Source: Valencia hispanica
Taxonomy: Eukaryota; Chordata; Actinopteri; Cyprinodontiformes; Valenciidae
Assembly (NCBI GenBank): GCA_963556495.2
Contig: OY747713.1
Location: 45,806,913-45,870,912, forward strand
DNA: 64,000 nucleotides
Reading direction: 5' to 3'
Shown here: positions 49,570 through 61,679 of the stretch, piece by piece
How positions within the stretch are numbered: position 1 is the first letter of the stretch
Layout: each line of letters begins with the position of its first letter
Translations under genes and position numbers: made by a program
The notes under the pieces: generated by a model
The model's database searches: none
What the model saw: only the letters and a program-made list of their open reading frames with translations
What the model was told of the DNA's origin: nothing

Positions 49570-52500
49570 TGTATAGCTCCTGATTGAGGCGTCCCTCCAA
49601 CAAACCCTTAAAGCTTTACATTTGTACTTACGTTATTAACTTTAGCTGTTTTCAGTATGTACAACAAATTCAAGGCAGGAAGGAGAAGGAAGCACCTCGT
49701 CTACCTTCCATCCCTTTCTTTTGTCTTTTTCCTGTGACTGTCACCAGTAATGCTAATAAAAAGAGAATTGTTCTTATACTACCAGACCCAGAGATGGGAA
49801 AGGCAAGTGTTTTTCCAGAAGTAACAATCAACCGCTAGATGAATTAGCATTCAGCATCAAATCTCACACAGAGTGTACTAAGCTCAAGCTGCATATTGTT
49901 GAGGGGATAATTGGTGCCTTGCGGAGGTTTGAAGTTGCTTGCTGACTGACTGAATGACACCAATACATACACATACATGAGCAGTAATTACTATCAAGCA
50001 CATAAAGACACATAAAGAATGAGTGACACTGATAATTAACACACATGCAGCACATGCACTCGTCTGTCTTGTGCTTTTCAAAGGGAGCCTGTGTACACCA
50101 CAGTCAGAATAATCCATCTCCATCATGTTGACACAGAGCACTGTCACACTCGCTAATTACTCTTTAAGATAATCAGTCCGTGTGGCTGGAGATGCAGCTC
50201 TCCTCTTTGGCTCCGTGGCTCTGTATTCTCAAGGAATGGGAGTTTTAATCGGAGGCGAGATCAGAGCTTCTGGGAGCAGGAGAAGGAGGGATGGGAGGCG
50301 GATGGAAATGAGAAGGAATTTGGGCATCTTAACAAACTCTTAATTACGTTTTCTATCCTCTGCTGGTGGCAGGCATAAATGGCAGTCCCCAGGGAGCCTC
50401 TGATCCACTTTCTGATCTGCACAATTCACAGCCGAGCTGCTGATCAAAAAGATGGAGCGGCCTAGATGCTTCAAACACATGGGACCTTTTTCCAGCGTGG
50501 GACTCGGAGCTTGTCATTGAGCGGAAGTTTGAATTGTCAAAATTCATGCTTAAAAAAAAAAGAGCTCTCTTCAAAGATGAAAAAATGAAGAAAAAGAGAA
50601 TTCACAGAGAGACTGTGGGCCTTCAAATGATCCATGAATTGATAATGAGCATCCAAGCAACGTGCTGAAGGCGTTTGTCCCATATATGAGGCGGAATTCA
50701 TTGGAAATGACCTCCACCCACATCCTTGCTGTTCTAATATGGCAGGCAAAGCTTTGATGTTTGCCATCAGCTGAATCCCTGGGGAGGTTCTGCTGTAATA
50801 AACCGCAGCAGCGAACACACTAAAATATACTCACCAGCAGGAAGTCCTTTCAGCCCTTCCCAGCAGTACTCTGGGAGCTGCATGGAGACTTGATCGGGAC
50901 ACATTGCTTCCTGCTTTGTCTGCTGTCCACCACTGCTTATAAATCTTGCTGATTATCTCACAGGTGTCTTTCAATATCGTGTAGCAACACAGATTTAGCA
51001 TAGAAATGAGGAAATTTGTATTTGTTTGAATATTTACTTGTAACAAAGGTTCATAGAAGAAGATTTCATACCAGTGGAGCGCCTGTGTGTTTCCCTTTAA
51101 ATGCTACCACATCTGTAAGGAAGATGCATTTGTTGGTTGAGCAGCAGAGATGATAACGTGGGTGGTACCTATGAAAAAGTTTACTGATAATGCCAAAAGG
51201 GATCATTCTGTTATTGATTCCGGTTTGATGCTGTTTATTGGATTTGATGATTAAAGCGTAAAGAACACGACAAGACATACTTGGCAGCTAACAAACATGG
51301 GCCTTAGTAGTTAGTGGTTAGTGGAAAAACCGTACACAACCACAACTGCCTGACACCCACTCCTCTGGAAGAACTGTGGGGCCCTTCAGATTCAGCTACG
51401 TGAGGAGGTCCGCACACAGACACTGTCCGAAAGAAGCCCCAACAGAGGATGCATTTTCTACAGCAAGTCATGAAGTACAACATGCCACAGGTATTGCTGG
51501 TGATCTTCTACACTGCAAATATTTAGTCTGTTCAGTGCTTGTCTATTACTATCTGGCTTGGCTCAAGATGTAAGAAATAGAGTACGCCTATATCAGGGGT
51601 CCCGTATTTGACCGTTTTCTTAAAAAACGGTAACTGAAAAATCTGAAGGCCGTCGGTCATTTTGACAGTTTAGTAATCACACTCCTGACCATTTGGCACA
51701 AATGCGCAGACTTTTTCAACTGGTAACAGGTGCTACAGGTAACTAAATCAATCAAAAAAAGATTCCATGACAGCATCTGAGCATCATCTCAGACCTGAAC
51801 ACCGTCCTCAATGCATTTTGCTAGCCGGGAACTGACAGGGTGTTGAAGAGTTTCTGACGCTTAGAAGCACATTGCTCCCAGGAGCCTGGTGTCATGCCAA
51901 CCACTGGTGCATGCTGAGGGAGTACCTCCAACTGAAGCAGTAGCTTGCGGGTGGTTTGGAGAGTCCTCTGGTCTGGACTTCTGGTCACTTCAATTGGAGA
52001 AGTGAGTAAGAACAGCAAGTCTTATTAAATATGCTTTTATTTAAAAAATTGATGGGTAAAAATAGATTATTACTGGATATTTTTTGACCCTGCCGGTCAA
52101 CATGATGGACAACAAAAATATCTAGCACAGCCTTTGACCTATATATAAAGCTATAGATAATGTATATATTTAGATACACCTATCTGTGCACTGGCAACAT
52201 TTGGCACCAAAGTCTATTCCTAGCTTATACATACAAGATTTGCCTTAAGGCTGAATTTTATTCATGCTCAACACAAGCGTGGTCAGACAGTGTTGTGGGA
52301 CAGCATCCCATAAGTGTTCAGGAGAGTTTCTCTTCGGTCTTATTGTCTTGCAAACCTTAACTCCAGTTCACTAGAAGATGAGCTACAGTTACTTGTTGAG
52401 GAAGCGGTCTTCCTGTGGTCTCATGTGATTGGGACAGCCCCTTTGCAGAATGTCTTCAACATCCCACAATATAATCAACGTGCTCTGCTATTTAACCCAC

Positions 52501-53715
52501 AAATGCATTCTCCTTACAATTTTGGCACCATTTAAAGGGAAATAAACAGGCTTTCAAACAATATAGGATTTATTGGGAGAAGCATTGCTATAATAAAACG
52601 TATTGACCAAGCAATTGATTAATAATAACTGGAATGTTGTAACAGTAATATGCCTTAATGTTCTTTGTCTTCCATCATGTGTTTTTCTGTTTTTATTATT
52701 TATAATGTTGATTAATTTTTTTCCCCAAATGACCCAAAGCAGCTTGAATTGCCTTCTTGCTAAATGTGTGCTATGCAATATAGATCCCTATCTATCTTTT
52801 TGTCTGTCTGTCTGTCTGTTTGCAGTATCAGGGTGGCGCTGGTGCCTATCTCCAGCAGTCATCGGGTGAGTGATGGAGAAACCCCAGAACAGTTAACATC
52901 ATTGCAGATTCTCTTTTTTTTCCACTTTTAAATAAATTTGAAAACCATTTACAGCTATGCCCAAAATTATTAATTCCAGCCTAAGAATTTAAATTATATT
53001 TATAATTAACCTTGTGTTAATAGACACATAAAACAGTTCTTGGAGTTTAAATAGTGATAATATTTTCTCTAATTTCAAGAATTCTCTACATTTTATTTTT
53101 AAACTGATAATTATAATATACCAAACAAACTTCTTATCACAGGAAATAGGTACAGATAATACAGCTTTTTTAGCTTACATTTTTAAATGCTGATGATTAG
53201 CAGTCAGATCGGTTCTTTTGTGTTCAATAACAATTTTTAAAGTCTCCCAGTAATTTCTGCTGTTTTCTAACCATGAACCTGCAGCACCACAGTTAATGCA
53301 GGCGTTATACACGGTACAAAGCTCACATATCAGCCTGCAGCCTTTGTCAGGTCACAAAATTCCACATTCTGTGAAATATGGGTCTGTCTCTGAACTAGCA
53401 TAGGAACATGGGAGATTAGGGAGGAAAAGTGCATTAATATACCTTGGTTGTAAATATATACAAGGGGGGAGAGAGGCAGAGAGAGAGGGAGTGCAGGTTT
53501 TTAAGTTGCTGTCACCCGGCTGTCACCGTGTCTGTCAGAACAAATCCATCAAGCCTCTGACATGTCAGGCTTCCCATTTGCATGAAGTACAGCAGGAGCC
53601 GTTCTTATTATGCATTCTGCCTCACACTAACTTACCTCTCCCTTGCAGATGAACTAACTAGCATATTTTAAAGAATGGCATAAGCTGGAGATGATGGAGA
53701 GCTGTTTCTGGCTCT
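49570..53715. other. low-repeat stretch, possible single-copy noncoding DNA
   Basis: Few transposon traces: the Tc1-like end at 52953 and a SINE-like tail scrap near 52825-52865. Two segments, about 50150-50820 and 53520-53640, have balanced composition and dense transcription-factor-like words but no reading frame. No gene recognised. Confidence 0.35.
52953..53010 (+). repeat. Tc1-like end remnant, copy 2
   Basis: 'acagctatgcccaaaattat' and 'ccagcctaagaatttaaatt' repeat the remnant at 47878. Direct orientation. Confidence 0.5.
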
Positions 53716-53719
53716 TTTA

Positions 53720-53850
<131 letters not shown>

Positions 53851-54559
53851 CATGCATGTGTGTGTGTTTTGTGTGGTGCCAGGTGCTACTATCTTCTAGC
53901 TAGCTAACTATGGAGGATTTTCTTACTCTCTCTGCAGGCTCACACTTCACACGGGAACGGAGGTGGGACACAATCATGTGAGTGTGCGTGTGGGTGTGTA
54001 CAGTATGGCGGTGAAGATGCAGATGCCGTTATTCCCCCAATGAGAAGGCCTCCATTGGGACAGGCACAGCTGTGGCACAGTATCTGGTTGCTAACGAGGC
54101 TTATAACACAGGCGATAGACTGGAAACACACACCAAAACAGGAGCACACACAGGAACACACATACACAGGTGAAAACACCTAGTGAAATATGTTGATATA
54201 AATCAATATAGTCAACTAAGAAGCATTACCTGCTGTTCTTAAAGTTTTTCCAATGTCTGCTTTGGTAATTTGAATGGAAACTGCTCACAAGCAACAGGGG
54301 AGTCAACTTTTTATTACCGTATGCATAAGATTAAGCAATCCATTTAAAATAATTTTTTAACACTTGTATTTTATATATGTTATATTGGAAAGAATAATAA
54401 GATGTATGCCGGGCCATGCAGAGACCTTTGGAGGTGCTCAAAGTTAAAACGGAGGCATATAGAACAACCACCTCAGACAACATAACACAGCCCGCCCATT
54501 CAGGTATCGGGCCCAAGACAGATGACAATGTTCTAAATTCCAACCATGCAGTGTATTGA

Positions 54560-54650
54560 CTCAGGTCCACACTCCATACCGGTCGGTGGCGGTAATGCAC
54601 TAATTTGTTGTATGCAGGCCGCTGATGAACACAAAGTAGAAGAAAAAGGG
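54560..54650 (+). repeat. dispersed repeat word 'ggtcggtggcggtaatgcac'
   Basis: A short segment centred on a word I recognise as widely dispersed in fish genomes, followed at about 54640 by an 'agaagaaaaag' tail. Class unknown. Confidence 0.35.
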
Positions 54651-56079
54651 GGTTGTGTTATTGTTAGGCTATATTATATGCTAACAGTAGTTCTGATGAA
54701 AACTTTTCTGAGAAATACACACAAGGAAGAGAATTATCAAGGTTTTGAGCGGCAGATGATGTTGGATTTTGGACATTACAGTTGTTGTGGACTAACTATT
54801 TAAAGGAGGACATTAACTGGACCGGTGTGGATGTAAAAACACAGTTTTTGTTGGAGATGGCTCTGTTCTGGGTTTTGATATGTGGCTTCAAAGTTGTCAT
54901 TTATTTGCTTTCTGAGGGATTTGACAAAGGTGTGTACTGTGTCTACAGTTATAAATGTATCATTGATTGGCATACACCATTTGAATCACATAGGATGGAG
55001 TTGAAATTCAGCCCAGGAGCTTGGAATTTTCTTTACCTCTAGTGGGTCATAGATAAGATATTTTCCTTTTTTTCCAATAAATATCTCAGTTTCTGGGACC
55101 AAGGTCTCCTATATTTGGAATCACTGTGAGGTTAGGTGGCCTTCCTTTCAAAGCAGAAGAGAGCTACTGACATCTGGTAGCAGCTAGCAAACAATATCAA
55201 AATAGTTGACAGCAGCAGCGAGAAGTACTAATTACTCATAGCTGCACCATTAGCGCTTACAAAGATCTTCTAGAAAAAGTTGATGTCTCACTCACGTACA
55301 CAAGCAGGCACACAGCAGAATCATGACAGTGACTCAACCTTTTGGAGTTCAAATACAAACGTTCTGGCCACCCATCTAGAATAGACCGGCTGTTTGGGAA
55401 ATCTCCCTCTGGCCAGCCCGCCCCTGAAAGAATCTCAGCTTTCAAATGATGTATAATATGAATTTGCACATAGAAAGGGTGTCAGAAAAAGGCAGATTTG
55501 ACCTGGAAGTATGTAAAACACTGCCAATGGAAAAACGCAAAGGGTAAAAACTGGGGCCCCCCAAAATAAGCCACGGGCCTCTCAGCTAAATTGCCCTGGC
55601 GCCGGGTCTGACATAACTTACAGTATACCAGGCTGAAGAAAAACAACCCAGATTCACCAAGAATCTAACATGGAATCGCCTCATATAATATCACTGTCAT
55701 CAGGTGGGGATAATGAAAAGCAATAGTAGCCAATGTTTTACATGGTGGGGAACAATGTTGCTGTTGATGGGCTGTAAGTATGGCAAGCCATTTTAACATT
55801 TAATAAGTAGACTGGACCTTATATATACAGTCAATGGACTGGACATGTATTCCAGATAATCAATAATAAATCAATTCTTCCTGCTAAAAATGTACTTTTC
55901 ATATATCCACAGTTCAATTTGTCCTAATTCAAAAGAACATTTTGACTATCTAAAATGTAATTCTTCCTAGGACAAATGAAGTCACATGTTCCCTTCATTC
56001 ATTTTTTAACATGATCGCTGCAGAACCTGCCGAGGACAACAGTGAACAATGTACACCAGATTATCCAGGCCACATCTAA

Positions 56080-56560
56080 TGGTGCGTTCACACCGGTCAG
56101 CGCGTCCACGCGTCAAATCGCTCAAATGGACGAAAGTTGACGCTTTAAAATTAAAACCCAGCTGCTTCCTTTTAACTTTCCTATATATTAGCTAACATAT
56201 AAGACAGTTAAAAGAAAAATATTTAACCGCTTACCTGGCACTCCAATATCCTCCGATATCTTCCTCCAAATAGATCCCAACTCTTCCTGTCTTTGTAAAA
56301 AGACGAAGAAGGGTCATATAATTCATGAAAATTACAGACAGCGACAATTAGTTAATTCTGCTAAGGCCGAATTAATGACTTCCCGATGGTCCGTCAACGC
56401 GTCCGAGCAGCAGCTGCGTGGACGCGCTGATGCCAGCTGTGCTGACGCGCGCGACTTGCTACGGGGCAGCTTGACGCCCCCTTCACACGTAGGTACCAAA
56501 GACTTGCATGTAATCTAGCTGCCCTGCTGCCTGGACACGCTGACGGGTGTGAACGCCCCA
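56080..56560. mobile_element. PIF/Harbinger MITE, 481 bp
   Basis: Ends TGGTGCGTTCACACCGGTCA and, inverted, TGGGGCGTTCACACCCGTCA, flanked by TAA on both sides (56077-56079 and 56561-56563). TWA duplication and GGGCGTTCACAC ends are PIF/Harbinger hallmarks. Several GTCAACGCG/GACGCGC words recur inside. No transposase. Confidence 0.85.
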
Positions 56561-57324
56561 TAAGACGCCAGCATCACAAAAAGACAAAGGTTTTATTTTA
56601 TGTTTCCAGCAACATACACAACTACGAAGGTATGTTGAGCTTCTGCTTTGAGCTGCTGAATGTTGACACATGCTAACTCAAAGTTAGCAACGTGAGGATG
56701 CAACGTCTACAGAGTGATAGGTTCACATCATGAGTCTTTCCTGTTTCTGAGATAAAATACACTAACTTCTATATTAATCTCAGTTTTAAACAGGAGAGGA
56801 CACGGTTAGGTCCGAGGGCTTCAGGTCCATGAGGAAAAGCCAGAAGCCTTACTGTGAGTGTACGGGAAAGACATCCTGCAGGTTCAGTTCAGGTTTAAAA
56901 AGAAGAAGGTTCCTGTTTTTGAAAAGGAAGTTACTGCGGGTCATATCATTGCTGTGAATTTGATACAGATAAACGTCATCATTACACAATATGTATCATA
57001 TAGTATCAGCTATATTATGTGAAATAACATAGTCAGAGCCAGAAATAATCTGAAAGTAATGGTTCTATTAGAAGCATGACTTTGTGAAATGGGTCAAGTT
57101 AAGCTAATCATGATCTATTACATTAGACATGGTCAACTAAATAGCTTGTGTCAAACTGTCTCAATTTACACATTTCGGTTCACTAAGAGATTTTCACTAA
57201 CAAAAGTTCCCTACTTTAGTGTGTTAAAGGCTGTCTCTCTTAAGTTGCAGTTGTAGTCTAACAATAAGTTTGTGTTGTAGCCGATTGTCCTAAGTGATTC
57301 AAAGCTGGTGGTGCTACTGTGATG

Positions 57325-57899
57325 TAGTGATGGGAATTCCGGCACTTTTAGGATAGCCGGTTATTACGACTCGGCTCACTAAAAAGAAACGGCTCCTTCA
57401 GCTCCCAAACGGCTCTTTGCATTTTTTATATCTTAAATTCATTCATCACAAAAAAATGTAAATCTATGTGTAAAAATAACTTCTAATCTACAAACATAAT
57501 TGTATCAAATGTTTATTATTTATGGCATATTATATTCACTATGGAACAAAGTGGTAGAAAAAAATAAATATTAAAGTACAAAAACAAACTCTGATTGTAT
57601 GTAAAATAGTTATAAACTGAACTATTTATTGTGAAACAGCATAGAAAAGATAAGATTATGTAGAAAACTGCACAGCCTGCTCATATGATATTTTAACTTT
57701 GCATACTCTACACTCTACACGTCCTGAATAGTCAATATATTTGAACTGCATCTACACAGCAATAACGTAAATCTTGAACAGATTAAAAATTTTTAAAAAG
57801 TGGCTCCGGTTTAACTCCCCCAACAACGAGCCGGCTCCAATCGGTCACTTCAAAGAGCCGTCTCTAAGAGCCTTTTCATTCACGACCGACACATCACTA
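57325..57899. mobile_element. hAT MITE, 575 bp
   Basis: Left end TAGTGATGGGAA and right end GACACATCACTA, with AGAGCCG/CGGCTCTT motifs just inside each end. Flanked by CTGTGATG (57317-57324) and CTCTGATG (57900-57907), an 8-bp duplication with one mismatch. Confidence 0.85.
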
Positions 57900-58137
57900 C
57901 TCTGATGCCCGTGTGGAAGGTGGTGCAGCCTTGTGCTGTCATGTGGCCGCTCTACTCTACAAGACGGGACATTACTCCCAGCTGAGGTCTACATCAGTTC
58001 CCCCAGTGATCAGCACCAAAGACACTTAACAAAAGTGGCAAAACCAAAGACCATGGTAGCAAGCCTTTTATTACCCTTTCATTTTATGTATGTTTATTTC
58101 TTGAATGATTCTTAAACATGTTTTTATTTGGATACAG

Positions 58138-58208
58138 GGTGTTAAACCTGGTCTAGTTAATTATATGGTCATCATGTCAGACAGACCAAGATTGATGGAA
58201 GGTATCAG
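58138..58208 (+). CDS. putative internal exon of an unidentified host gene
   Basis: A 71-bp segment with a good acceptor (tttttatttggatacag before 58138) and a good donor (GTATGT at 58209). It encodes GVKPGLVNYMVIMSDRPRLM and a few more residues in the only open frame. An upstream coding stretch ending in PKTM at about 58054, followed by GTAGCA, could be the preceding exon. I do not recognise the protein. The phase does not match the 58536 exon unless another small exon lies between, or the weaker donor at 58202 is used. Confidence 0.35.
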
Positions 58209-58535
58209 GTATGTTGTTGCACATACCCAAAAATACTTACCTGCCCAAAGAGATTATCCAGTGTACTTCTGACAATAGCCCTACAAAGAACTTTGCTAAA
58301 GAGCTTTAATAATAATGTTTTATGCACTAGATGTATTTATATAACAAATTTGCAAACTCCCATTTACCTAAATGATTCTGTTTTTTTGGCTAGACGCTCA
58401 TGACACTCACTTTCATGGATGTATGCATCCCACTGTCACATCGTCAAGCACAAAACCCATTGTTACATTCAATACATATGCTATGATAATGCCTTTGCAC
58501 ATCTACTTCATAATTATAACACTTGTCTCTGTCAG

Positions 58536-58762
58536 ACATCTCCACTCTGAAAGTCCAGGTGGCGTACCATGTATTTAGTGCAGACAACGCTCCCATGATC
58601 ACAACAATGGTTGTCTCTGGTGATTTACCTCTGGCTGATTCCATGTTTGGTCCGGTGGAGGAGGGAAGTGTGCTGTGCTACCAGCTACCAGTAAAGATGG
58701 TCCCCAGAACCCGTCTACACACAGATTACCTGATCAACATTCATTTAGAGAATTCCCTGTGA
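58536..58762 (+). CDS. putative terminal coding exon of an unidentified host gene
   Basis: A likely acceptor (acttgtctctgtcag) precedes 58536. The open frame runs DISTLKVQVAYHVF, then SADNAPMITTMVVSGDLPLADS, and ends IHLENSL with TGA at 58760-58762. A 3'UTR of about 200 bp follows with AATAAA at 58959-58964. Codon use and amino-acid variety look like real protein rather than noise, and there is no transposon similarity. Not recognised. Strand and reading supported by splice site, stop and polyadenylation signal together. Confidence 0.4.
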
Positions 58763-58958
58763 TATGGAAGTCATGGAAACTATTAAAACAACTATTTGTT
58801 TTTTTAGTTCTTCTTCAATGCCTTATTGGCCAATTAATGACTTGACTACAGTATAACATAATTAAAGCTGCTGTGTAGGAAATCAAGTTTAAAAGTTGTA
58901 AGTCAAATGTTGCTGCATTGTCTTTTTGTTTGTGATGTAATGTTTATGTTCAATGAAT

Positions 58959-58964
58959 AATAAA
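58959..58964 (+). terminator. polyadenylation signal of the putative gene
   Basis: AATAAA, about 200 bp after the stop codon at 58762, followed by a GT-rich patch (ccgtgg, ttttggcg). Confidence 0.4.
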
Positions 58965-58984
58965 TGCCGTGGATTTAAAGCATT

Positions 58985-59695
58985 TTGGCGTTTTAAATGA
59001 CTTCTGCTAAATTACAAAAGACGACGTGAATTACAAATGAGACACCAAACAAAAGCAGATTACAATTTGTATTGACCACAGAAGTATTTTAACATGCAGT
59101 GATTAAAAGTCTAAACCGTAGGTCTATAAAGTGTTTTTCTTTTCATATTTTTATTGCAAAGACATTTTAAAAAAACTCTAATGGACCCATGCGCAAAATA
59201 AATCAAACACAGGAAAAGCTTGTCAATGGGTTGCAGGGTATGGGCTGTAGAATGTGATTCCATGAGAGCTCCTTCTGCTTGTTGAACTCTAGCCATAAAG
59301 AGTCTTGAAGCAAGCCTCAAAAACACATCAGTAGGTCAGATGATGCAAACCTAAAATAATGGAAAACAGATATTTAATAATACTAATAATTTTTCAGAAT
59401 TAACTAGACAACAGAATATGCACAATTCACTTTAAATAAATGCATCTGGATAAAACATGAAATCAACATCAAGGAGTTTTGGTACAAAAATCGTGGACTT
59501 GCTTAAGTCAAATATTAGCAAATATGTTCCATTGAAATAACATTTCTGCAAATGCATTTTAATCTGAATTTGAATTAATTATTATAATTACATATTTGCT
59601 TCCAGACTTGCCAGGACTTGCACCTGGAGTTTAAACTCATGGGTGGCTGTGTTACTATTACACCACGATAGTTGTTCATACTATTATAATAATAG

Positions 59696-59727
<32 letters not shown>

Positions 59728-59910
59728 TCTATTCAATGCTCTTGTGGTGTTTCAACCGGTCTGAACTCAGATGGGGATGTTCCCTGAACCCAATTCTTTA
59801 CTTTTTTTTCTCTGGTAAACAATTTGGTGTAGATTTTTTGCTTTGTTCGGGATCATTGGGCTGTTGACTGATACTTACTTTGGTATACAGAGATTAAAGT
59901 ATTGACTAAA
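58985..59910. other. unassigned stretch; (TA)n near 59698-59727
   Basis: No gene recognised. An AATAAA on the minus strand (plus 59150-59155) could end a convergent gene, but no exon was found to support this. Confidence 0.3.
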
Positions 59911-59917
59911 TTCCTGC

Positions 59918-60118
59918 AAGGAGACCCAGAGGAAGACCCACACACGCTGGAGGGACTGTTTCTCGGCTGGTCTGGGAACGGCTTAAGATTCCCTCCGAGG
60001 AGCTGGTCCAAGTGGCTGGGGAGAGGGAAGTCTGGGTCTCCCTACTTAAGCTGCTGCCCCAAGACCCGATCCCAGATAAGCAGTGGATGGATGGATGGAT
60101 GGATGGATGGATGGATCC
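59918..60118 (+). repeat. RTE/Rex3-like LINE 3' end
   Basis: Codons for the C-terminal end of an RTE-type LINE protein: RRPRGRPTH near 59922, then a LVWERLKIPSEEL segment near 59968, then VAGEREVWVSLL near 60010 and LLPQDPIPD near 60055. A GGAT-repeat tail (about 60082-60115) follows. Heavily 5'-truncated. The RTE assignment rests on the tail repeat and the WERL/GEREVW motif order. Confidence 0.6.
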
Positions 60119-60119
60119 A

Positions 60120-61085
60120 TGGATCCCAGGTCCCAGGGTTGCAAAGCAATCCCAAATGATCAGCCCTCCACCACCATGCTTGACTGTGGACTATGGACAT
60201 GTTTCAGGACTTGTGTGGTTAAGATACAACTTTGCAAACCTAAGCTGTGTTGTTTTCAGACAGGATAAATTTTGTTCTTCCATCTTTTTAGAGAAAGCCA
60301 GTTTTCTTTTTGTACTGTTATAAAGTTTTACATTTTGGGTTCTCAGATTCAGAGGCAGAATGTTTATTTTTTCAATGCGAATTTTGTTTAGGTGTCCACT
60401 CCACAGAAGATCGTTACAGTTTTTCTCTCTATAGAATGATAAACCCCAAATTATTTGCAAATGGCTTATGATGACTCCCTCCTAGATTGATATACAGTGG
60501 CAACTGTTTATTTTGTCATTGCAGATACCTTTCCGTCTTTGCATTGTGTGAACACATACCGATATGTTCCTGAACAGCAAACTGTCCAAACTCCAGCTTT
60601 ATAGACGTGTCAAGGGATTAGTTAATGATGGGCATTAAAGTGGCTCAGAGAGCTAATAAAGAAAAACTGAGTAAAAGCTTTGTTATTGTAGATGTATTAT
60701 TATAGATGCATGAATAAATAATGATAACAGGTGGGTAAAGACATTCAGGTGTTTCCATGGTTACCAAAGGACTTGCAAATTGCCTGACCACCGCTTCCAC
60801 TTAACAGCAGATGGCTACGTTTCTTCATGTTGAACCAAAGATCTATCATCTACACTATATAAGTAGTAAGTCACCAGTGTGAGTTGCGCTGATTTAATCT
60901 AAAAAAAACACATCTGTGGGCTTTAAATAGCAGAAACAAATGACTTTAGCTGAATGGAGCTTAAAGTTCAAATGCAAGGGAACAACAAGCTGCTAGATAC
61001 CACCTCATTCATTAAAGTTTGGTGAGTTTGTTGATTCATCTATCCATAAACAGTTATAATAAAAATCATGTAATTTTTTTAAATT
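60120..61085. other. unassigned AT-rich stretch
   Basis: No gene or repeat end recognised. Confidence 0.3.
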
Positions 61086-61089
61086 AAAA

Positions 61090-61675
61090 GGGAGTTAACA
61101 AAGTTAACTCAGGTTCAGGAGCAGGACCATGCCCCAAACCCTCTTCATACTCCGTATCACTACTAATTCGACTCACCTTGCGCCTAGTACCTTTCACGTC
61201 TCGAATCACTCAGGGTTCCATATAAAAGTCAGCCTGCCAAACACTCCACGTCCGTCTTGTTCGCTTTGCCCCCTTCCCGACCCGTTCCTCGTCTTAACCT
61301 CATCTCGTTCGGCCACTCTGTACCCCTTGGGTCCCGCCAAACTAGCCTCTCCGACCCCTTTCCTTATCCAGCCCATTCCCCCATCCCTCCGACCCCTTCC
61401 CCTTCTTCGCAGCATTCATACGACCCTTCAACCTTCCCCGGGTCATCGGGCTCAGCCTCGGGTTTCTTGCTCCGGTTCGCTCCTGAACCTCATCTTCTAA
61501 CTTTTCTCTCTTCCATGTTCCGTCACGGGGGATTCCTGAGCATGCTCAGAAAGATGAATTACCGAAGACTGCACCCCCACATGGAGTCTTCTTCCCGCCC
61601 TCCGTCAGCACATCTCCCCAGACGCTTTCGTTCCTTCAATAAACTGTTAAATTCTGATCAGTAGCGTGGTCCTTG
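61090..61675 (+). mobile_element. LTR-like C-rich segment
   Basis: Marked C-richness against AT-rich flanks, with a TATA-like box (CATATAAAAG, about 61218-61227) and an AATAAA signal (about 61638) some 420 bp apart, the layout of an LTR. No TG...CA ends with a target duplication could be fixed. Plus-strand frames (61129-61500, 61257-61664) are Pro/Ser/Leu-rich and probably compositional. Confidence 0.4.
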
Positions 61676-61679
61676 CTAG

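Noticed and set aside
59111..59326. 71-codon minus-strand frame as the end of a convergent gene
   Set aside because: A minus-strand AATAAA is nearby, but no good acceptor in the right phase was found and the frame has no recognisable features.
61129..61664. 123- and 135-codon Pro/Ser-rich frames
   Set aside because: They overlap each other in a C-rich LTR-like segment with TATA and AATAAA words. Compositional, not protein-like.
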